A DNA stretch of 64,000 bases from Flavobacteriales bacterium (GCA_947463385.1 CANHSL010000001.1:1-64000), one strand, 5' to 3'. Counted from the first letter of the stretch, positions 34,933 through 44,346 are shown. Notes: a model not told the origin generated them from the letters alone. Numbers and translations are program-made.

Positions 34933-37900
34933 TTACTCCACAACCACCTTATAGTTCCACATTGTTTTTTCTCCTTCGATGTGCAAAAGATACCATCCCG
35001 CCGAAAGGGTTGTCGGAAGGTTCCCTTGAAATTCGTTCTCAGCCTGAGCTTCCCAAACCCGTTTTCCTTTTCCATCAAATAAGGTCAAGGTGGATTTTGG
35101 TAAATTCTTAATGTTAATGGTACCGCCTGCTCTGAGTGGGTTAGGGTATACGTTTGGCGCTTGGGTGTTTTGTACCTCATTAATCCCTACAGAACTGCCT
35201 AAATTAATGTTATCCAAGTAAATGATATTACCCCAGTCACCTTTGTTCCTAAACGCAACTTGCACGTTGTTTTGTCCTGCCCAAGTAGCTAAATTCACCG
35301 TATCCGTTCTCCATTGGGTAGAGGTAGGCACAAATTCCGATTGATTGTCAGGTGCCGTGGCAAGATTTTCTCCTCCTCGGTAATACACATACTGATAACT
35401 TGCACCACAATCTGTTGAAACCCCAAGGTATAAAGAATCAGAATAACCCGCGCCCCAACGACAATAAGCCACGTCAAAAGTTAATAAGGGTTGATTTACC
35501 AATTGAGCCCCATCGATATTGAAGATAAGATCGTCTAAACTCCCCTGTGAATCAATGTTGTAATTATCGAATTTAGCGGATTTTGATGAGTTTGAGTATC
35601 CGCCTACCGTCGAGGAGTTACTCCAGGTTCCACCGTTGTCTTCGTTGTCAATACTCCATCCATTCGGTAAGAAATTGCCTTCAAATCCTTCCTGAATGAT
35701 TCCGGGTAAGGTATATTGAGTAACCGTTACCGAAAGTGTATCGCTGTCGGTTTGACCGTTTCCATCCGTTATGCTTAATATGGCTTGATGCGTCCCTACA
35801 CCAAATAATACGGCAGGATTTCTTAGGGTGGAAGTACTTGGAGATCCCGTAGGAAAACTCCAATTCCATGTGGCATTTTGATGGTTCAATACTGAATGAT
35901 CTTCGAAATAAAATGAATCACTCGCACAAATTACAGTTTGCGACAGTTTATCTACCATAATTCGACAAATAGGCGCATTCGGTGCCTCATTTAGGGCGCT
36001 TTCCCATATGCCCTTTCCGTAAGAAGCCATGCGGATTTTACCATCCCGATAAAACGGACGTAATATGTTCCCATTGATTTGCGTAGGAAGTCCTGAATTA
36101 TCCAACAACCAAGAGCTGGTGGCATTTCTGTAATATACTGCCTTATTGGTTGCACAATACACCCCGCCGTTGGTGCCTCCAATAGTCAGTATACTCTGCA
36201 CGCTTTCGTTGTTAAGTACATTGGTCGTAATGTTTGTAAACGAATTCCCTCCATCTGTACTTTCAAAGGTTTTGTTTCCATTCGACCCACTCGCATAGGC
36301 AATGAATAAGTGATTGTCATTGGCTGGATCTAAGGTAAGCAACATGCGTCGGCTATTTCCTGCGGGGATTGTTAGTTGATTCCACGTAGTCCCGCCATCC
36401 GTAGATTTCCATAATTTACCAAGGTTTCCAGAGGCAGGTTGCTGATTCAAGTAAATGATGTTTGGATTTTCACTTCCAATCTCTATATACTTCACTTGAT
36501 CGCCAGCTGCTGCTCCAAAGGAATACACCAAATTAAACGAAACGCCGCCATCGGTAGTTTTCCAAAGGGAATTATCCTTTCCAAGATACCCGATGCTGTA
36601 GCAATTGGGTTGAAATTCAAATTCGCTGGATTCTGCGGCCCAGTAACTTTCGTTGGGCGACATGCCAAAAGGTGCACCAGTGATTGGATTAGCTAAGCTT
36701 GTTGGTAGCGTTTTTCCGCCAATATCCGAATAATAGGTAATTCTGTTTCTTCCCGGATTAACATATCCCGTAGGGGCTTCACCGCCCCCTAAATTCAAGA
36801 AATTACCCGCGCCGTAGTTTTCGTGATACCCTTGATTTCCATTGTGATACAACCCACCAACCAATACATCCTCATTCCATCCGGCACCAAATCCCCAAAA
36901 ATCTGACGCGCGAACTCCTGACATCTTGAAGTCGGGTTGGGTCGTTAAAAAATCGGTCGATTTATAGATTCCTCCATCGGTAGTAATCCACGTGTTCCCA
37001 TTCACTTGACGAAAATCTTGATTGTCTACATGAAGCGATAGTGGTCCGCCAACATATCCAGAGACGCTCGTGTAATTTGCGCCTCCGTCTGTGGAACGGT
37101 ACAAGTTGAGACCACCCACCAATATTTCATCGGCATTGTTTGGATTGGCAAGTATAGCACAGTTATAAAATCCTTGGTGGTATAACCAGGTATCCCAACC
37201 AATCGCTAAATTGGGATGTGCTGCGGAATACGGTCCACCATCTTGTCCATAGGCATTTACCCAAGAATTTCCCGCATTATCGCTTTTATAGATGCTGATA
37301 AATCCGTAGTCATTGGCTTTTGCTTCTCCAATTAAATACACATAAATTCGATTTGGGTTAGCAGGAGTAAGGGCAATTCGAGCGCCGCCATCGTTTCGTG
37401 CAGGATCCACGGAGCTATACCATCCATTGCTTTGCGAGGTCCATGTGGCACCAAAATCAGTAGATTTTAAAAATCCGCAAATATTCAGGTTCGGATCATG
37501 CTTTACGAGGTATTGTTCTTGTGCGTTTGTAACGTTTGGTTTTATGTCATAGCAGGCATCCCCCCACAGTTGCGTCCATGTTGTTCCGCCATTCGTTGAA
37601 CGGTGTAAGCCTTTATCTGAGGCAACCAATACGATGTTTTCATTTCCCGGAACGATTAGAATTTCATTCACACCAAAACCCGAGTTAGGCAACACATTGG
37701 TCCATGTGGATCCACCATCCAAACTTCGATACACACCATTATTCCCGCCAGCAAAAAAGAGTAGGGGATTGCTTGGGCTAACTTCTACAGCACTTACCCC
37801 ACTTGAAAAATCTAATCCCATAGAGATACAGGTCCAGTTTTGTCCTCCATCTATACTTTTGTATACTTCTCCGGGCTCGGTGCCGCAAATGACCGTGTTT

Positions 37901-38319
37901 GGTGAACCAGCACATTGATCTAAACTGTAAATATTCGCTTGGTCACCCCCTTGTCCTCCGCCTTGAGAATAGGTGGTGATAGGTCCAACCACAGACCAAG
38001 ACGAAGATTTATTTACGCTGGGTTTTGGATTGGAATTAACTGCTTGAGCAACAATATACCCTGCATCATTCAGTTGGGTGGAGTAGGTGCGCACCCATCG
38101 TTTATAGTATTGTGTATGGTAGGTTTTCTCAAACGGATGTGTTCGGTAATACGTGTTATACGCCGTTGAAACTTCCAGCATATTGGGATTATCGCCATAC
38201 ATGAGTTGAGCCCATTGGGGCAAGGTTGAAATTTCTACGGCGGATGGTTTCTTCATGAGTTGGGCTCTGCTCAAGGTGAAGCTGCCTATCAGTAGGGCGG
38301 TGAATAGGAGGTGTTTCAT
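34933..38319 (-). CDS. Secreted BNR/sortilin-like propeller protein with PKD and T9SS type A domains
   Basis: A 1128-residue secreted protein. A signal peptide (ending LSRAQ, residue 20) leads into a long beta-propeller region of BNR/Asp-box repeats: SIDGGQNWT, SLDGGSTWT, STNGGTTWT, STDFGATWT, STDGGTTWN, STDGGNSFT and others between about residues 150 and 760. Then come a PKD domain (WNWSFPTGSPSTSTLRNP, VTVTQY), a MAM-like jelly roll, and the T9SS type A sorting domain (VYPNPLRAGGTINI, LSAGWYLLHIEG). It is exported through the outer membrane and probably surface-bound. The family includes glycoside-binding and WD40/VPS10-like proteins; no catalytic site is evident. Its ATG overlaps the upstream acyltransferase stop by 4 nt. 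Confidence 0.88.
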   Translation of the reverse strand: MKHLLFTALLIGSFTLSRAQLMKKPSAVEISTLPQWAQLMYGDNPNMLEVSTAYNTYYRTHPFEKTYHTQYYKRWVRTYSTQLNDAGYIVAQAVNSNPKPSVNKSSSWSVVGPITTYSQGGGQGGDQANIYSLDQCAGSPNTVICGTEPGEVYKSIDGGQNWTCISMGLDFSSGVSAVEVSPSNPLLFFAGGNNGVYRSLDGGSTWTNVLPNSGFGVNEILIVPGNENIVLVASDKGLHRSTNGGTTWTQLWGDACYDIKPNVTNAQEQYLVKHDPNLNICGFLKSTDFGATWTSQSNGWYSSVDPARNDGGARIALTPANPNRIYVYLIGEAKANDYGFISIYKSDNAGNSWVNAYGQDGGPYSAAHPNLAIGWDTWLYHQGFYNCAILANPNNADEILVGGLNLYRSTDGGANYTSVSGYVGGPLSLHVDNQDFRQVNGNTWITTDGGIYKSTDFLTTQPDFKMSGVRASDFWGFGAGWNEDVLVGGLYHNGNQGYHENYGAGNFLNLGGGEAPTGYVNPGRNRITYYSDIGGKTLPTSLANPITGAPFGMSPNESYWAAESSEFEFQPNCYSIGYLGKDNSLWKTTDGGVSFNLVYSFGAAAGDQVKYIEIGSENPNIIYLNQQPASGNLGKLWKSTDGGTTWNQLTIPAGNSRRMLLTLDPANDNHLFIAYASGSNGNKTFESTDGGNSFTNITTNVLNNESVQSILTIGGTNGGVYCATNKAVYYRNATSSWLLDNSGLPTQINGNILRPFYRDGKIRMASYGKGIWESALNEAPNAPICRIMVDKLSQTVICASDSFYFEDHSVLNHQNATWNWSFPTGSPSTSTLRNPAVLFGVGTHQAILSITDGNGQTDSDTLSVTVTQYTLPGIIQEGFEGNFLPNGWSIDNEDNGGTWSNSSTVGGYSNSSKSAKFDNYNIDSQGSLDDLIFNIDGAQLVNQPLLTFDVAYCRWGAGYSDSLYLGVSTDCGASYQYVYYRGGENLATAPDNQSEFVPTSTQWRTDTVNLATWAGQNNVQVAFRNKGDWGNIIYLDNINLGSSVGINEVQNTQAPNVYPNPLRAGGTINIKNLPKSTLTLFDGKGKRVWEAQAENEFQGNLPTTLSAGWYLLHIEGEKTMWNYKVVVE

Positions 38320-39233
38320 CGGTATCGTTGATTAAATCGGTTTTCTTGTAAGGTTCTTAATGCGTTTAAATCTTCAGGAATTTCTCGTTTCCATCGCTTG
38401 TGCGACCACATCCATAAGGATGGATTGGAATGAATAGCGGTTTCCAAGCGTTTGGTATAAGCTTCCGTAAGCTCCCCAAAGGTAAGCGTTTTTGGGGTTT
38501 CGCTTAGGAGTTCAAAGGTCAACGAATAAAATCCTGGACTTGTTATTGAAAGATTTAGAAAGACCACTGCGGCATCGGTTTCATTCGCCAAAGCTTCCGT
38601 GCCAAAAGGGATGGCGGTAGGTTGATTAAGGAATTGCATCCAATAGCTTTTTGAAGAATCTCCTGGACTCTGATCGGCCAACATTAATAAAATGAACGGC
38701 TGATTCGTTTCCTTCAGAATATGCTCCCTGTAGTTTTTACTGTGGATGACCTTCAGACCAAACCGCTCGCGGCGTTCGGTTAACTTTTGTTGCCAGAATG
38801 AAGCGGAAAGGGGCATGCCAAGACCAAATACGTTCGTTGGAAAATGAATACCTAACGACGTGATGAGCCATTCCCAATTTCCATAATGGCCACCAACCAA
38901 CAAAATATTCTTCCCCTTTGCATGCAATTCATGAATTAAGCTCGGATTCGTGTAGGCAATTCTTGTCTTTAAGGCATCAGCCGAAAAACTTAGGTTTTTA
39001 ACGGCCTCAATAAATACAGTGCTTAAGTGCCAATAAAAGGCCTTAGATTTTTCTTTGATTTGTGCTGGGTTGTCGTGCGGGAAACTACGGGTAAGATTCA
39101 TGAGCACCACCTTTTTTCGATAGCCAACTACATGATTTAATGAAACATATAAGATTGGTCTGAGAAGCATTAAAAACGTAAGAGGTAATAAGGAAAATGG
39201 ATATACGATGAGGGAGTATAGGAGCCTATTCAT
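38316..39233 (-). CDS. Lipid A biosynthesis acyltransferase-like protein (LpxL/HtrB family)
   Basis: About 305 residues. An N-terminal membrane helix is followed by the LPLAT core: the HxxxxD/E-type block is GGHYGNWEWL (near residue 120), and the downstream LMLADQSPGDS segment also matches the family. It would transfer a secondary acyl chain to the lipid A precursor at the inner membrane. I use ATG 39233, where a proper membrane start (MNRLLYSLIVYPFSL) begins. It overlaps the rarA stop by 8 nt, and its own stop overlaps the BNR protein's start. Confidence 0.88.
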   Translation of the reverse strand: MNRLLYSLIVYPFSLLPLTFLMLLRPILYVSLNHVVGYRKKVVLMNLTRSFPHDNPAQIKEKSKAFYWHLSTVFIEAVKNLSFSADALKTRIAYTNPSLIHELHAKGKNILLVGGHYGNWEWLITSLGIHFPTNVFGLGMPLSASFWQQKLTERRERFGLKVIHSKNYREHILKETNQPFILLMLADQSPGDSSKSYWMQFLNQPTAIPFGTEALANETDAAVVFLNLSITSPGFYSLTFELLSETPKTLTFGELTEAYTKRLETAIHSNPSLWMWSHKRWKREIPEDLNALRTLQENRFNQRYR

Positions 39234-40509
39234 TGGTACCGTATTTATCGTTCCATAGTTGGTAGAGTTGCTTCGCAATTTCTTGCTCTTTAGCACTGCT
39301 TCCGGCTTTAAAGAAATTACTTCCAGCAATTGAATCCGGGAGAAATTCTTGGACTACAAAGTTCCCTGGGAAATCATGGGCATATAAATAACCCTCGCCG
39401 TAACCTAACTCCTCCATCAAGGCGGTTGGGGAATTTCGCAGGGGAAGGGGTACTGGTAAATCTCCGGTTTTAGCTACCAGTTCTTGCGCTCGATTAATGG
39501 CTTGATAGGCGGCATTTCCCTTGGGTGAGGACGCCAAATAAATCGTGCATTGTGAGAGCACAATTCGAGATTCTGGCCAGCCTAATTTTGATACGCTATC
39601 AAAGGTTGTATTTGCGATTAACAGCGCATTTGGATTAGCCAACCCAATGTCTTCAGAGGCGATAATTAAGAGGCGACGGGCGATGAATTTTGGATCCTCT
39701 CCACCGGCAATCATTCGCGCAAGCCAATACACTGCGGCATTGGGGTCGCTTCCGCGAACCGATTTGATAAACGCAGAAATAATATCGTAATGTTGTTCCC
39801 CGTCTTTGTCATACCTTGAAAGGCTCTGCTGCGCATTGGCAAACACATACTCATTCGTAATGACTAAAGGTTGATTGGAAGGGGTGCTTCCGACTAATAA
39901 TTCAAAAACATTGAGCAATTTTCGTGCGTCTCCCCCAGAAATAGCCAATAAGGCTTCTGTTTGTTGCAGGGTTATATCCCTAGATTTTAACCAAGAATCT
40001 TTGGCTAAGGCTCGGGTTAAGAGCAATTCCAAATCCTCTTTATTATGGCTTTTTAAGGTATATACCTGACAGCGGGAAAGCAGGGCGGCAATCACTTCAA
40101 AGGATGGGTTTTCGGTGGTTGCACCCATGAGGGTAACGGTTCCTTTTTCTACAGCTCCAAGCAAGGAATCTTGTTGTGCTTTTGAAAATCGATGAATTTC
40201 ATCAATAAATAACACGGCACCGCCTTGTTGAAACATTCCTCCTTTTTCAGCTTGCTGAATCACTTCACGCACCTCCTTAACTCCAGATGAAATGGCAGAC
40301 AATTTGTAAAAAGGTCGCTTGAGGTGGGTTGCAATTAAATTCGCTAGGGTAGTTTTACCCACACCCGGAGGACCCCAAAAAATCATGGATGGAAGCACGC
40401 CGGCTTCAATGGACTTGCGCAACGGCGCATCATGCCCAAGTAAATGATGCTGTCCGATGTAATCGTCGAGCACTAAGGGGCGCATCCGTTCTGCCAAGGG
40501 CGTATTCAT
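39226..40509 (-). CDS. rarA: Replication-associated recombination protein RarA
   Basis: A 427-residue AAA+ ATPase of the RarA/MgsA/WRNIP1 family. Walker A is WGPPGVGKTTLAN near residue 50, Walker B is AVLFIDEIHRFSK, sensor 1 is GATTENPSF, and the C-terminal tetramerisation region (RMIAGGEDPKFIARRL and after) is complete. It works at stalled replication forks with the clamp loader and SSB. It heads a three-gene minus-strand unit with the acyltransferase and the BNR protein. Upstream the near-consensus box TACCTTTA is 7 nt from the ATG. Confidence 0.95.
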   Translation of the reverse strand: MNTPLAERMRPLVLDDYIGQHHLLGHDAPLRKSIEAGVLPSMIFWGPPGVGKTTLANLIATHLKRPFYKLSAISSGVKEVREVIQQAEKGGMFQQGGAVLFIDEIHRFSKAQQDSLLGAVEKGTVTLMGATTENPSFEVIAALLSRCQVYTLKSHNKEDLELLLTRALAKDSWLKSRDITLQQTEALLAISGGDARKLLNVFELLVGSTPSNQPLVITNEYVFANAQQSLSRYDKDGEQHYDIISAFIKSVRGSDPNAAVYWLARMIAGGEDPKFIARRLLIIASEDIGLANPNALLIANTTFDSVSKLGWPESRIVLSQCTIYLASSPKGNAAYQAINRAQELVAKTGDLPVPLPLRNSPTALMEELGYGEGYLYAHDFPGNFVVQEFLPDSIAGSNFFKAGSSAKEQEIAKQLYQLWNDKYGTNE

Positions 40510-40574
40510 GGGTTAAAGGTACGAATAAGGGAAGAGATGAACAATGTAGAAATGATTTTCAGCGTTCTTGCCTC

Positions 40575-40607
40575 CTGTTACCATGGATTTGCAATCCGTG
40601 GTAACAG
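40575..40607. repeat. REP-like 15-bp palindrome at the edge of the AT-rich block
   Basis: Two 15-nt arms (CTGTTACCATGGATT and AATCCGTGGTAACAG) surround a TGC loop and pair throughout with one G-T wobble. The inner GGATT-TGC-AATCC core resembles short palindromes that I recall scattered between genes in Bacteroidota, some associated with RAYT transposases. It overlaps the 5' end of the hypothetical gene that follows. Identity as a dispersed repeat is inference until the genome is searched. Confidence 0.6.
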
Positions 40608-40894
40608 CGTTAAGTCGTAACCTCTCTTTTTTGCTAGCATTCCAAGCGGATGATAATTTAAACGATGAAGAGTTACGTACACGGCAAAACAACATTTATG
40701 AAATTATTCAAAATCTAAATTTTGATAAATTTCTAAACTCTACATGCTATCAAAATCTAATAAATGCGGTAGGCGAAGATGAATACCCTTTATTTGTATT
40801 TAAAATTCTTAACAAAGACGGAATTGTTCAAATTGGAAATTTTCTTTTTAAATTAGATTTTATTAATAGAGTTCGAATAAACAGCGGATATTGA
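40583..40894 (+). CDS. Hypothetical protein, first gene of the AT-rich block
   Basis: About 103 residues, no signal peptide. The N-terminal ten codons are read from the REP-like palindrome (MDLQSVVTALSR), which is suspicious: either the gene uses this start or its true 5' end has been lost. The C-terminal part (LFVFKILNKDGIVQIGNFLFKLDF) resembles a motif I have seen in uncharacterised Bacteroidota proteins that usually continue beyond this point, so it may also be truncated there. The TGA overlaps the next ATG. Function unknown. Confidence 0.45.
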   Translation: MDLQSVVTALSRNLSFLLAFQADDNLNDEELRTRQNNIYEIIQNLNFDKFLNSTCYQNLINAVGEDEYPLFVFKILNKDGIVQIGNFLFKLDFINRVRINSGY

Positions 40895-41709
40895 TGAATT
40901 TTAAATCTTTGATTGTAATTAATCTAATTTTCGGGAGTAGCATTTGTTACTCCCAAAATTGGATTTTTAGAATTAAACCATTAGTAGGATCCACAATTTT
41001 AAGCTTTCAAAAATTCAATTCTATCATTTTGGACGATCAAATAATTTATTCGAATGGAAATAAACCAGCTGGCTTTATTTTTTCTGATAATGCTAATATT
41101 CAACCAGGATGGAATTTGGAACTTTACACAGAATTTTATCAATTAAATAAAAACATTTTAATAGGTGGTGGTTTTGGATTTTACAATGGTGGGCGCGTTT
41201 TTTTAAAAGTTACAAGTACTCAGAATAATTCGATTTATACAACGGACAATCAAATTATTATGGGTAATGGAAACTACTTTGGGAGTTCAACAATTGGGTT
41301 CAATGACTTTAATTTTTACTTACTTGGTTCTTATGACCCAGATATAAAAATTAACTCTAATTCTCAGAACAGATCTTTGTTTTCGATGGGATTTGGTGTT
41401 ACAAATAATAAAAAAAATGATCGGAGTTGGATAACTCCAATAGGTGTATTTGAGTTTGAGACCTTCAAAAGGCACACCCTTCTTCCTTTTTTACTTTTCC
41501 GTTACGAACTTGAATTAGTCAACAAAAATGGAAAAAATATATTTAACTGTTATTTGAATTATCAACAAGGAATTTACAATTTCGCCAAATTAACACTGAC
41601 TGATGTTTATAACCTAGGTCCATTTTCTTCACAAGTTGCCACATCTCGAGGAACGAGTATTGGCATTGGCCTTACAAAACCTATCAATTGCTCGAGAAAT
41701 AAAAAGTAA
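40894..41709 (+). CDS. Exported hypothetical protein, possible outer-membrane barrel (tandem paralog A)
   Basis: 271 residues with a signal peptide ending ICYSQ near residue 21. The mature part is beta-rich with alternating hydrophobic/polar strands and many Gly/Asn/Tyr/Phe, ending in repeated strands (LPFLLFRYELELVNK, then GTSIGIGLTKPI), which suggests a small beta-barrel. It is a diverged paralog of the next gene: the start (WIFRIKPLVGSTILSFQK against FIFELEPGLKFAGMSFQK) and end correspond. The composition is clearly more AT-rich than the flanking housekeeping genes. Confidence 0.65.
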   Translation: MNFKSLIVINLIFGSSICYSQNWIFRIKPLVGSTILSFQKFNSIILDDQIIYSNGNKPAGFIFSDNANIQPGWNLELYTEFYQLNKNILIGGGFGFYNGGRVFLKVTSTQNNSIYTTDNQIIMGNGNYFGSSTIGFNDFNFYLLGSYDPDIKINSNSQNRSLFSMGFGVTNNKKNDRSWITPIGVFEFETFKRHTLLPFLLFRYELELVNKNGKNIFNCYLNYQQGIYNFAKLTLTDVYNLGPFSSQVATSRGTSIGIGLTKPINCSRNKK

Positions 41710-41716
41710 CATTTTG

Positions 41717-42562
41717 ATGAAAAATTTTTGGACTTATTTTTTACTTTTTTTAGCAAATGTAAGCGTGGGTCAAAAATTTATATTTGAACTCGAACCAGGA
41801 CTTAAATTTGCCGGAATGAGTTTCCAAAAAAATAGTGGGAATATCAATGATGTAGTTCCATCAATTTACACTTTTCAAAATATTAATAGGGTAAATGCAT
41901 TCCAAAATATTAAACACACAAACAAATTTGGATTAGAGCCTTTAATCAATTTGTCACTAATTAGAATTAATGATCGATGGAAATTAGGGATTGGTTTATC
42001 GAGTTATATTACTAAAAGTCAAATAAATCTCTCTTGCAAAGGTTACTCGTATCTTACTTATTTAGATTCCAATATCATTTACACTGAATACATTTCTAAA
42101 CTGTTAATTGCTAGATATAATCAGTTTTATATTTATTCTACCTTAAATATCGGAAAATCAAGCTATTTGACAAATAATGTATCATTTGGATTTGGCATCA
42201 ATAAACCTTCCATATTCAACACTAAGAATGAAAAGGAATATTATCAATCTTATATTTACAATCAGCAAGGGTATGTAAAATCCATTTCATTAAACAAGTC
42301 AGATATTTGGGGATATTGTCAACCTTTTATGTCCATTAAGTACGAGCTTGGTTTTCATAATAAAAAACATTTGCATGATTTTTTTACATTCTTTGTAATG
42401 TATGTACAAGGGTTTTCATCGCAATATTCATTTCATTTAACTGCTCAAAACAATAATGGAAATTCAATCGATGTTTCATCGATAAATAAAGGGTCAGGGT
42501 TACGAATAGGAATTTCAAAATCATTTGTTTTTGAAAAGAAACACTTCCAAAATAAATTTTGA
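41717..42562 (+). CDS. Exported hypothetical protein, possible outer-membrane barrel (tandem paralog B)
   Basis: 281 residues. I use ATG 41717, which yields a signal peptide (KNFWTYFLLFLANVSVGQ); an upstream start at 41636 lies inside the preceding gene. It shares the layout of paralog A, with matching strands near the end (FMSIKYELGFHNKK, then GSGLRIGISKSF). It is probably a tandem duplication that has diverged strongly. Function unknown. It begins 7 nt after its paralog. Confidence 0.65.
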   Translation: MKNFWTYFLLFLANVSVGQKFIFELEPGLKFAGMSFQKNSGNINDVVPSIYTFQNINRVNAFQNIKHTNKFGLEPLINLSLIRINDRWKLGIGLSSYITKSQINLSCKGYSYLTYLDSNIIYTEYISKLLIARYNQFYIYSTLNIGKSSYLTNNVSFGFGINKPSIFNTKNEKEYYQSYIYNQQGYVKSISLNKSDIWGYCQPFMSIKYELGFHNKKHLHDFFTFFVMYVQGFSSQYSFHLTAQNNNGNSIDVSSINKGSGLRIGISKSFVFEKKHFQNKF

Positions 42563-42601
42563 AACTATTTTTCCAATTTAGAACTATGAAAATCAATGCT
42601 A

Positions 42602-42803
42602 TTAATAATTATTTTGCTTTAGATTAATTTCCTTCCTTAATTTCTTTGCAAGTAGTGAATCTTGCTTTTCAAGTTCGATTTCCTCGTTGGTTCTTGGTGC
42701 ATATATACCGTGAATGATACAAAGTCGAATGAGTTCATTTGCCGTTTTTACATTAAACTTTTTCATGATTTTTGTTCGAATAAGATCTAAGTTCTTCTTT
42801 GAA
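42602..42803 (-). pseudogene. 5'-truncated LuxR-type helix-turn-helix remnant
   Basis: Reading the minus strand from about 42803, SKKNLDLIRTKIMKKFNV followed by KTANELIRLCIIHGIY matches the second half of a LuxR/FixJ HTH domain (the recognition helix and the scaffold helix), then a charged tail to the stop at 42602. The first half of the HTH and any receiver domain are missing. The open frame continues to 42883, but that part is antisense to another remnant and no ATG precedes it. It is most likely the 3' end of a response-regulator or LuxR gene left after a deletion. Confidence 0.7.
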
Positions 42804-42954
42804 TATTTCTGGACAATTAGTATTTTCGAAAAGTATACGACTGGGAAATCACATAAATTCAATGAGCACGACAAATTTATCAACAGGAGTTTACCTGGTT
42901 AAATTTTCAGATCAGGATGCAAAATGTATTACAAAAAAATGGATGAAATTATGA
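42784..42954 (+). pseudogene. 5'-truncated T9SS type A sorting-domain remnant
   Basis: In the frame opening after a stop at 42781-42783, the translation from 42799 reads LNISGQLVFSKSI and then TNLSTGVYLVKFSDQDAKCI, ending KKWMKL. This is a textbook T9SS type A C-terminus (N-x-x-G-x-x-V, then L-x-x-G-x-Y-x-V-x-F, then K-K). The body of the cargo protein is absent. Its TGA overlaps the ATG of the following T9SS gene, so it was once probably the upstream gene of an operon. Together with the antisense LuxR remnant, it marks a deletion junction near 42800. Confidence 0.75.
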
Positions 42955-44201
42955 AAAATGTTATTCTATTCTTCGCATTGCTATTTTCCAAATTCGGACA
43001 AGCACAAAATTGGCATACTTATCACACCAGTTTATTTCATCCTTATTTTTTTTGGCATTCATATGGATATCCATATAAACAATTCAAGATCAATCCATAC
43101 GACAACACTATCTGGTTTGCACATAAAACGGAAATTTTTCGCCTGGCAAACAATGGACAATTTACTGATTTCAATGAAAACAATGAACCTGTTTTACAAG
43201 GTTATTATGCGTTTGAAGACATCACGTTTACGCCAACAAGAACGGTGCTAATTGATCGTTATTTTGGCTTAGTCAATTACGATGGCTCCAACTGGAGTAC
43301 CATTCCAAATGGTGTAGATGGCGTTCATTTATCTTCAGATGGTGATACCATTTGGTGTGCTCGAATAAATGAAAATTACTTGGTAAATCATCCGCAAGGT
43401 TCTCAATTAGGCAATGTTAGTTATCTGAGAAGGATCGAATCCAAAAACGGAAATCATTGGGCAACTTCAGGAGTTGACCAAGGTGTTTTATTTCATTTTC
43501 AAAATGGAATGCCAACCATGTACAATGCAGACACCATTCCATTCATGCTTGAAAATCAGACGTATCACATGAAATTTTCTAAATATTCAGACACCCTTTA
43601 TAAATCAGGGGACTTAGGCATTTCATTGGCAGTGGGTAATTCATTCGTTGATACGATAACGCCACATAACTCAATCAACATGCCCGCAGACCTCATTGTT
43701 AAAGAATTTGAAATTGACAAAAACAATAATATCTGGGCGGTTTTTGGCGAATTTGGCATTTTGAATCCACCGAAAAAAATCGGTTTTCTAAATCGCAACC
43801 TCAAAACCTGGACAATTTATGATGATCAGAATACACCGATTGTATTTACTGATGGTGTTGGGATAGAACTAGATACCTTGGGGAATTTATGGGTAGTGAA
43901 TAAACAATTACTCCATGTTTTCACAACCGGAATTGAACCTGCTTGGTTAGGAACTTCTGAATTGGCTAACGATAATTCCTCAATTGTAATATATCCAAAC
44001 CCAACAAAAAATGAATTACATATTCAAAACAATGGATTGAACGTCGAATTAATTGAAATACTTGATGTCAACGGCAACGTTTTAATGTGTTTTTCTTCTT
44101 TAGAAAATATCTCAGTAGAAAATTTAAATGCAGGATTGTATTTTGTTCTAGTCAAATTCGATAAAGGGAATATTGTGCAACAAAAGCTAATCAAAGAATA
44201 A
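42951..44201 (+). CDS. Secreted protein with T9SS type A sorting domain
   Basis: About 416 residues. I use ATG 42951, which gives the signal peptide KNVILFFALLFSKFGQAQ; an earlier ATG at 42924 would add nine residues from the preceding remnant. The middle region (about 40-330) shows spaced propeller-like strands (NTIWFAHKTEIFRL, NNIWAVFGEFGIL, GNLWVVNKQLLHVF), like two-component-regulator-type propeller repeats. The C-terminus is a T9SS type A domain (VIYPNPTKNELHI, then LNAGLYFVLVKFDKG and KLIKE). It is an exported surface or extracellular protein; no catalytic site is seen. The gene lies in the AT-rich block. Confidence 0.85.
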   Translation: MKNVILFFALLFSKFGQAQNWHTYHTSLFHPYFFWHSYGYPYKQFKINPYDNTIWFAHKTEIFRLANNGQFTDFNENNEPVLQGYYAFEDITFTPTRTVLIDRYFGLVNYDGSNWSTIPNGVDGVHLSSDGDTIWCARINENYLVNHPQGSQLGNVSYLRRIESKNGNHWATSGVDQGVLFHFQNGMPTMYNADTIPFMLENQTYHMKFSKYSDTLYKSGDLGISLAVGNSFVDTITPHNSINMPADLIVKEFEIDKNNNIWAVFGEFGILNPPKKIGFLNRNLKTWTIYDDQNTPIVFTDGVGIELDTLGNLWVVNKQLLHVFTTGIEPAWLGTSELANDNSSIVIYPNPTKNELHIQNNGLNVELIEILDVNGNVLMCFSSLENISVENLNAGLYFVLVKFDKGNIVQQKLIKE

Positions 44202-44346
44202 TGATTTTAAGGTCAAATCAATTATTCACTTTCCGTTAGCGAAAACCCATCTAATAAATCTCTTATGCGTTTTAAATTATTGGCTGCTTAAATATCTTTC
44301 AATCACGTTCGCTCAAATCCAGTTTCTTTATGTGATTTTTGGTCTT
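44202..44346. other. Gene-free spacer before the triple repeat
   Basis: I see no gene, RNA or clear hairpin here. Together with the repeats, inverted repeat and tRNA terminator that follow, it makes up the only non-coding stretch over 300 nt in the window (44202-44760). Confidence 0.6.

Noticed and set aside
40575-40607. Resemblance to the tRNA-Cys anticodon arm (GGATTGCAAATCC on the minus strand)
   Set aside because: The flanks pair with each other, not as D, T or acceptor arms; no full tRNA can be folded.
42714-42902. A 62-residue + strand open frame across the deletion scar
   Set aside because: It is antisense to the LuxR remnant and in a different frame from the T9SS tail; no homology.
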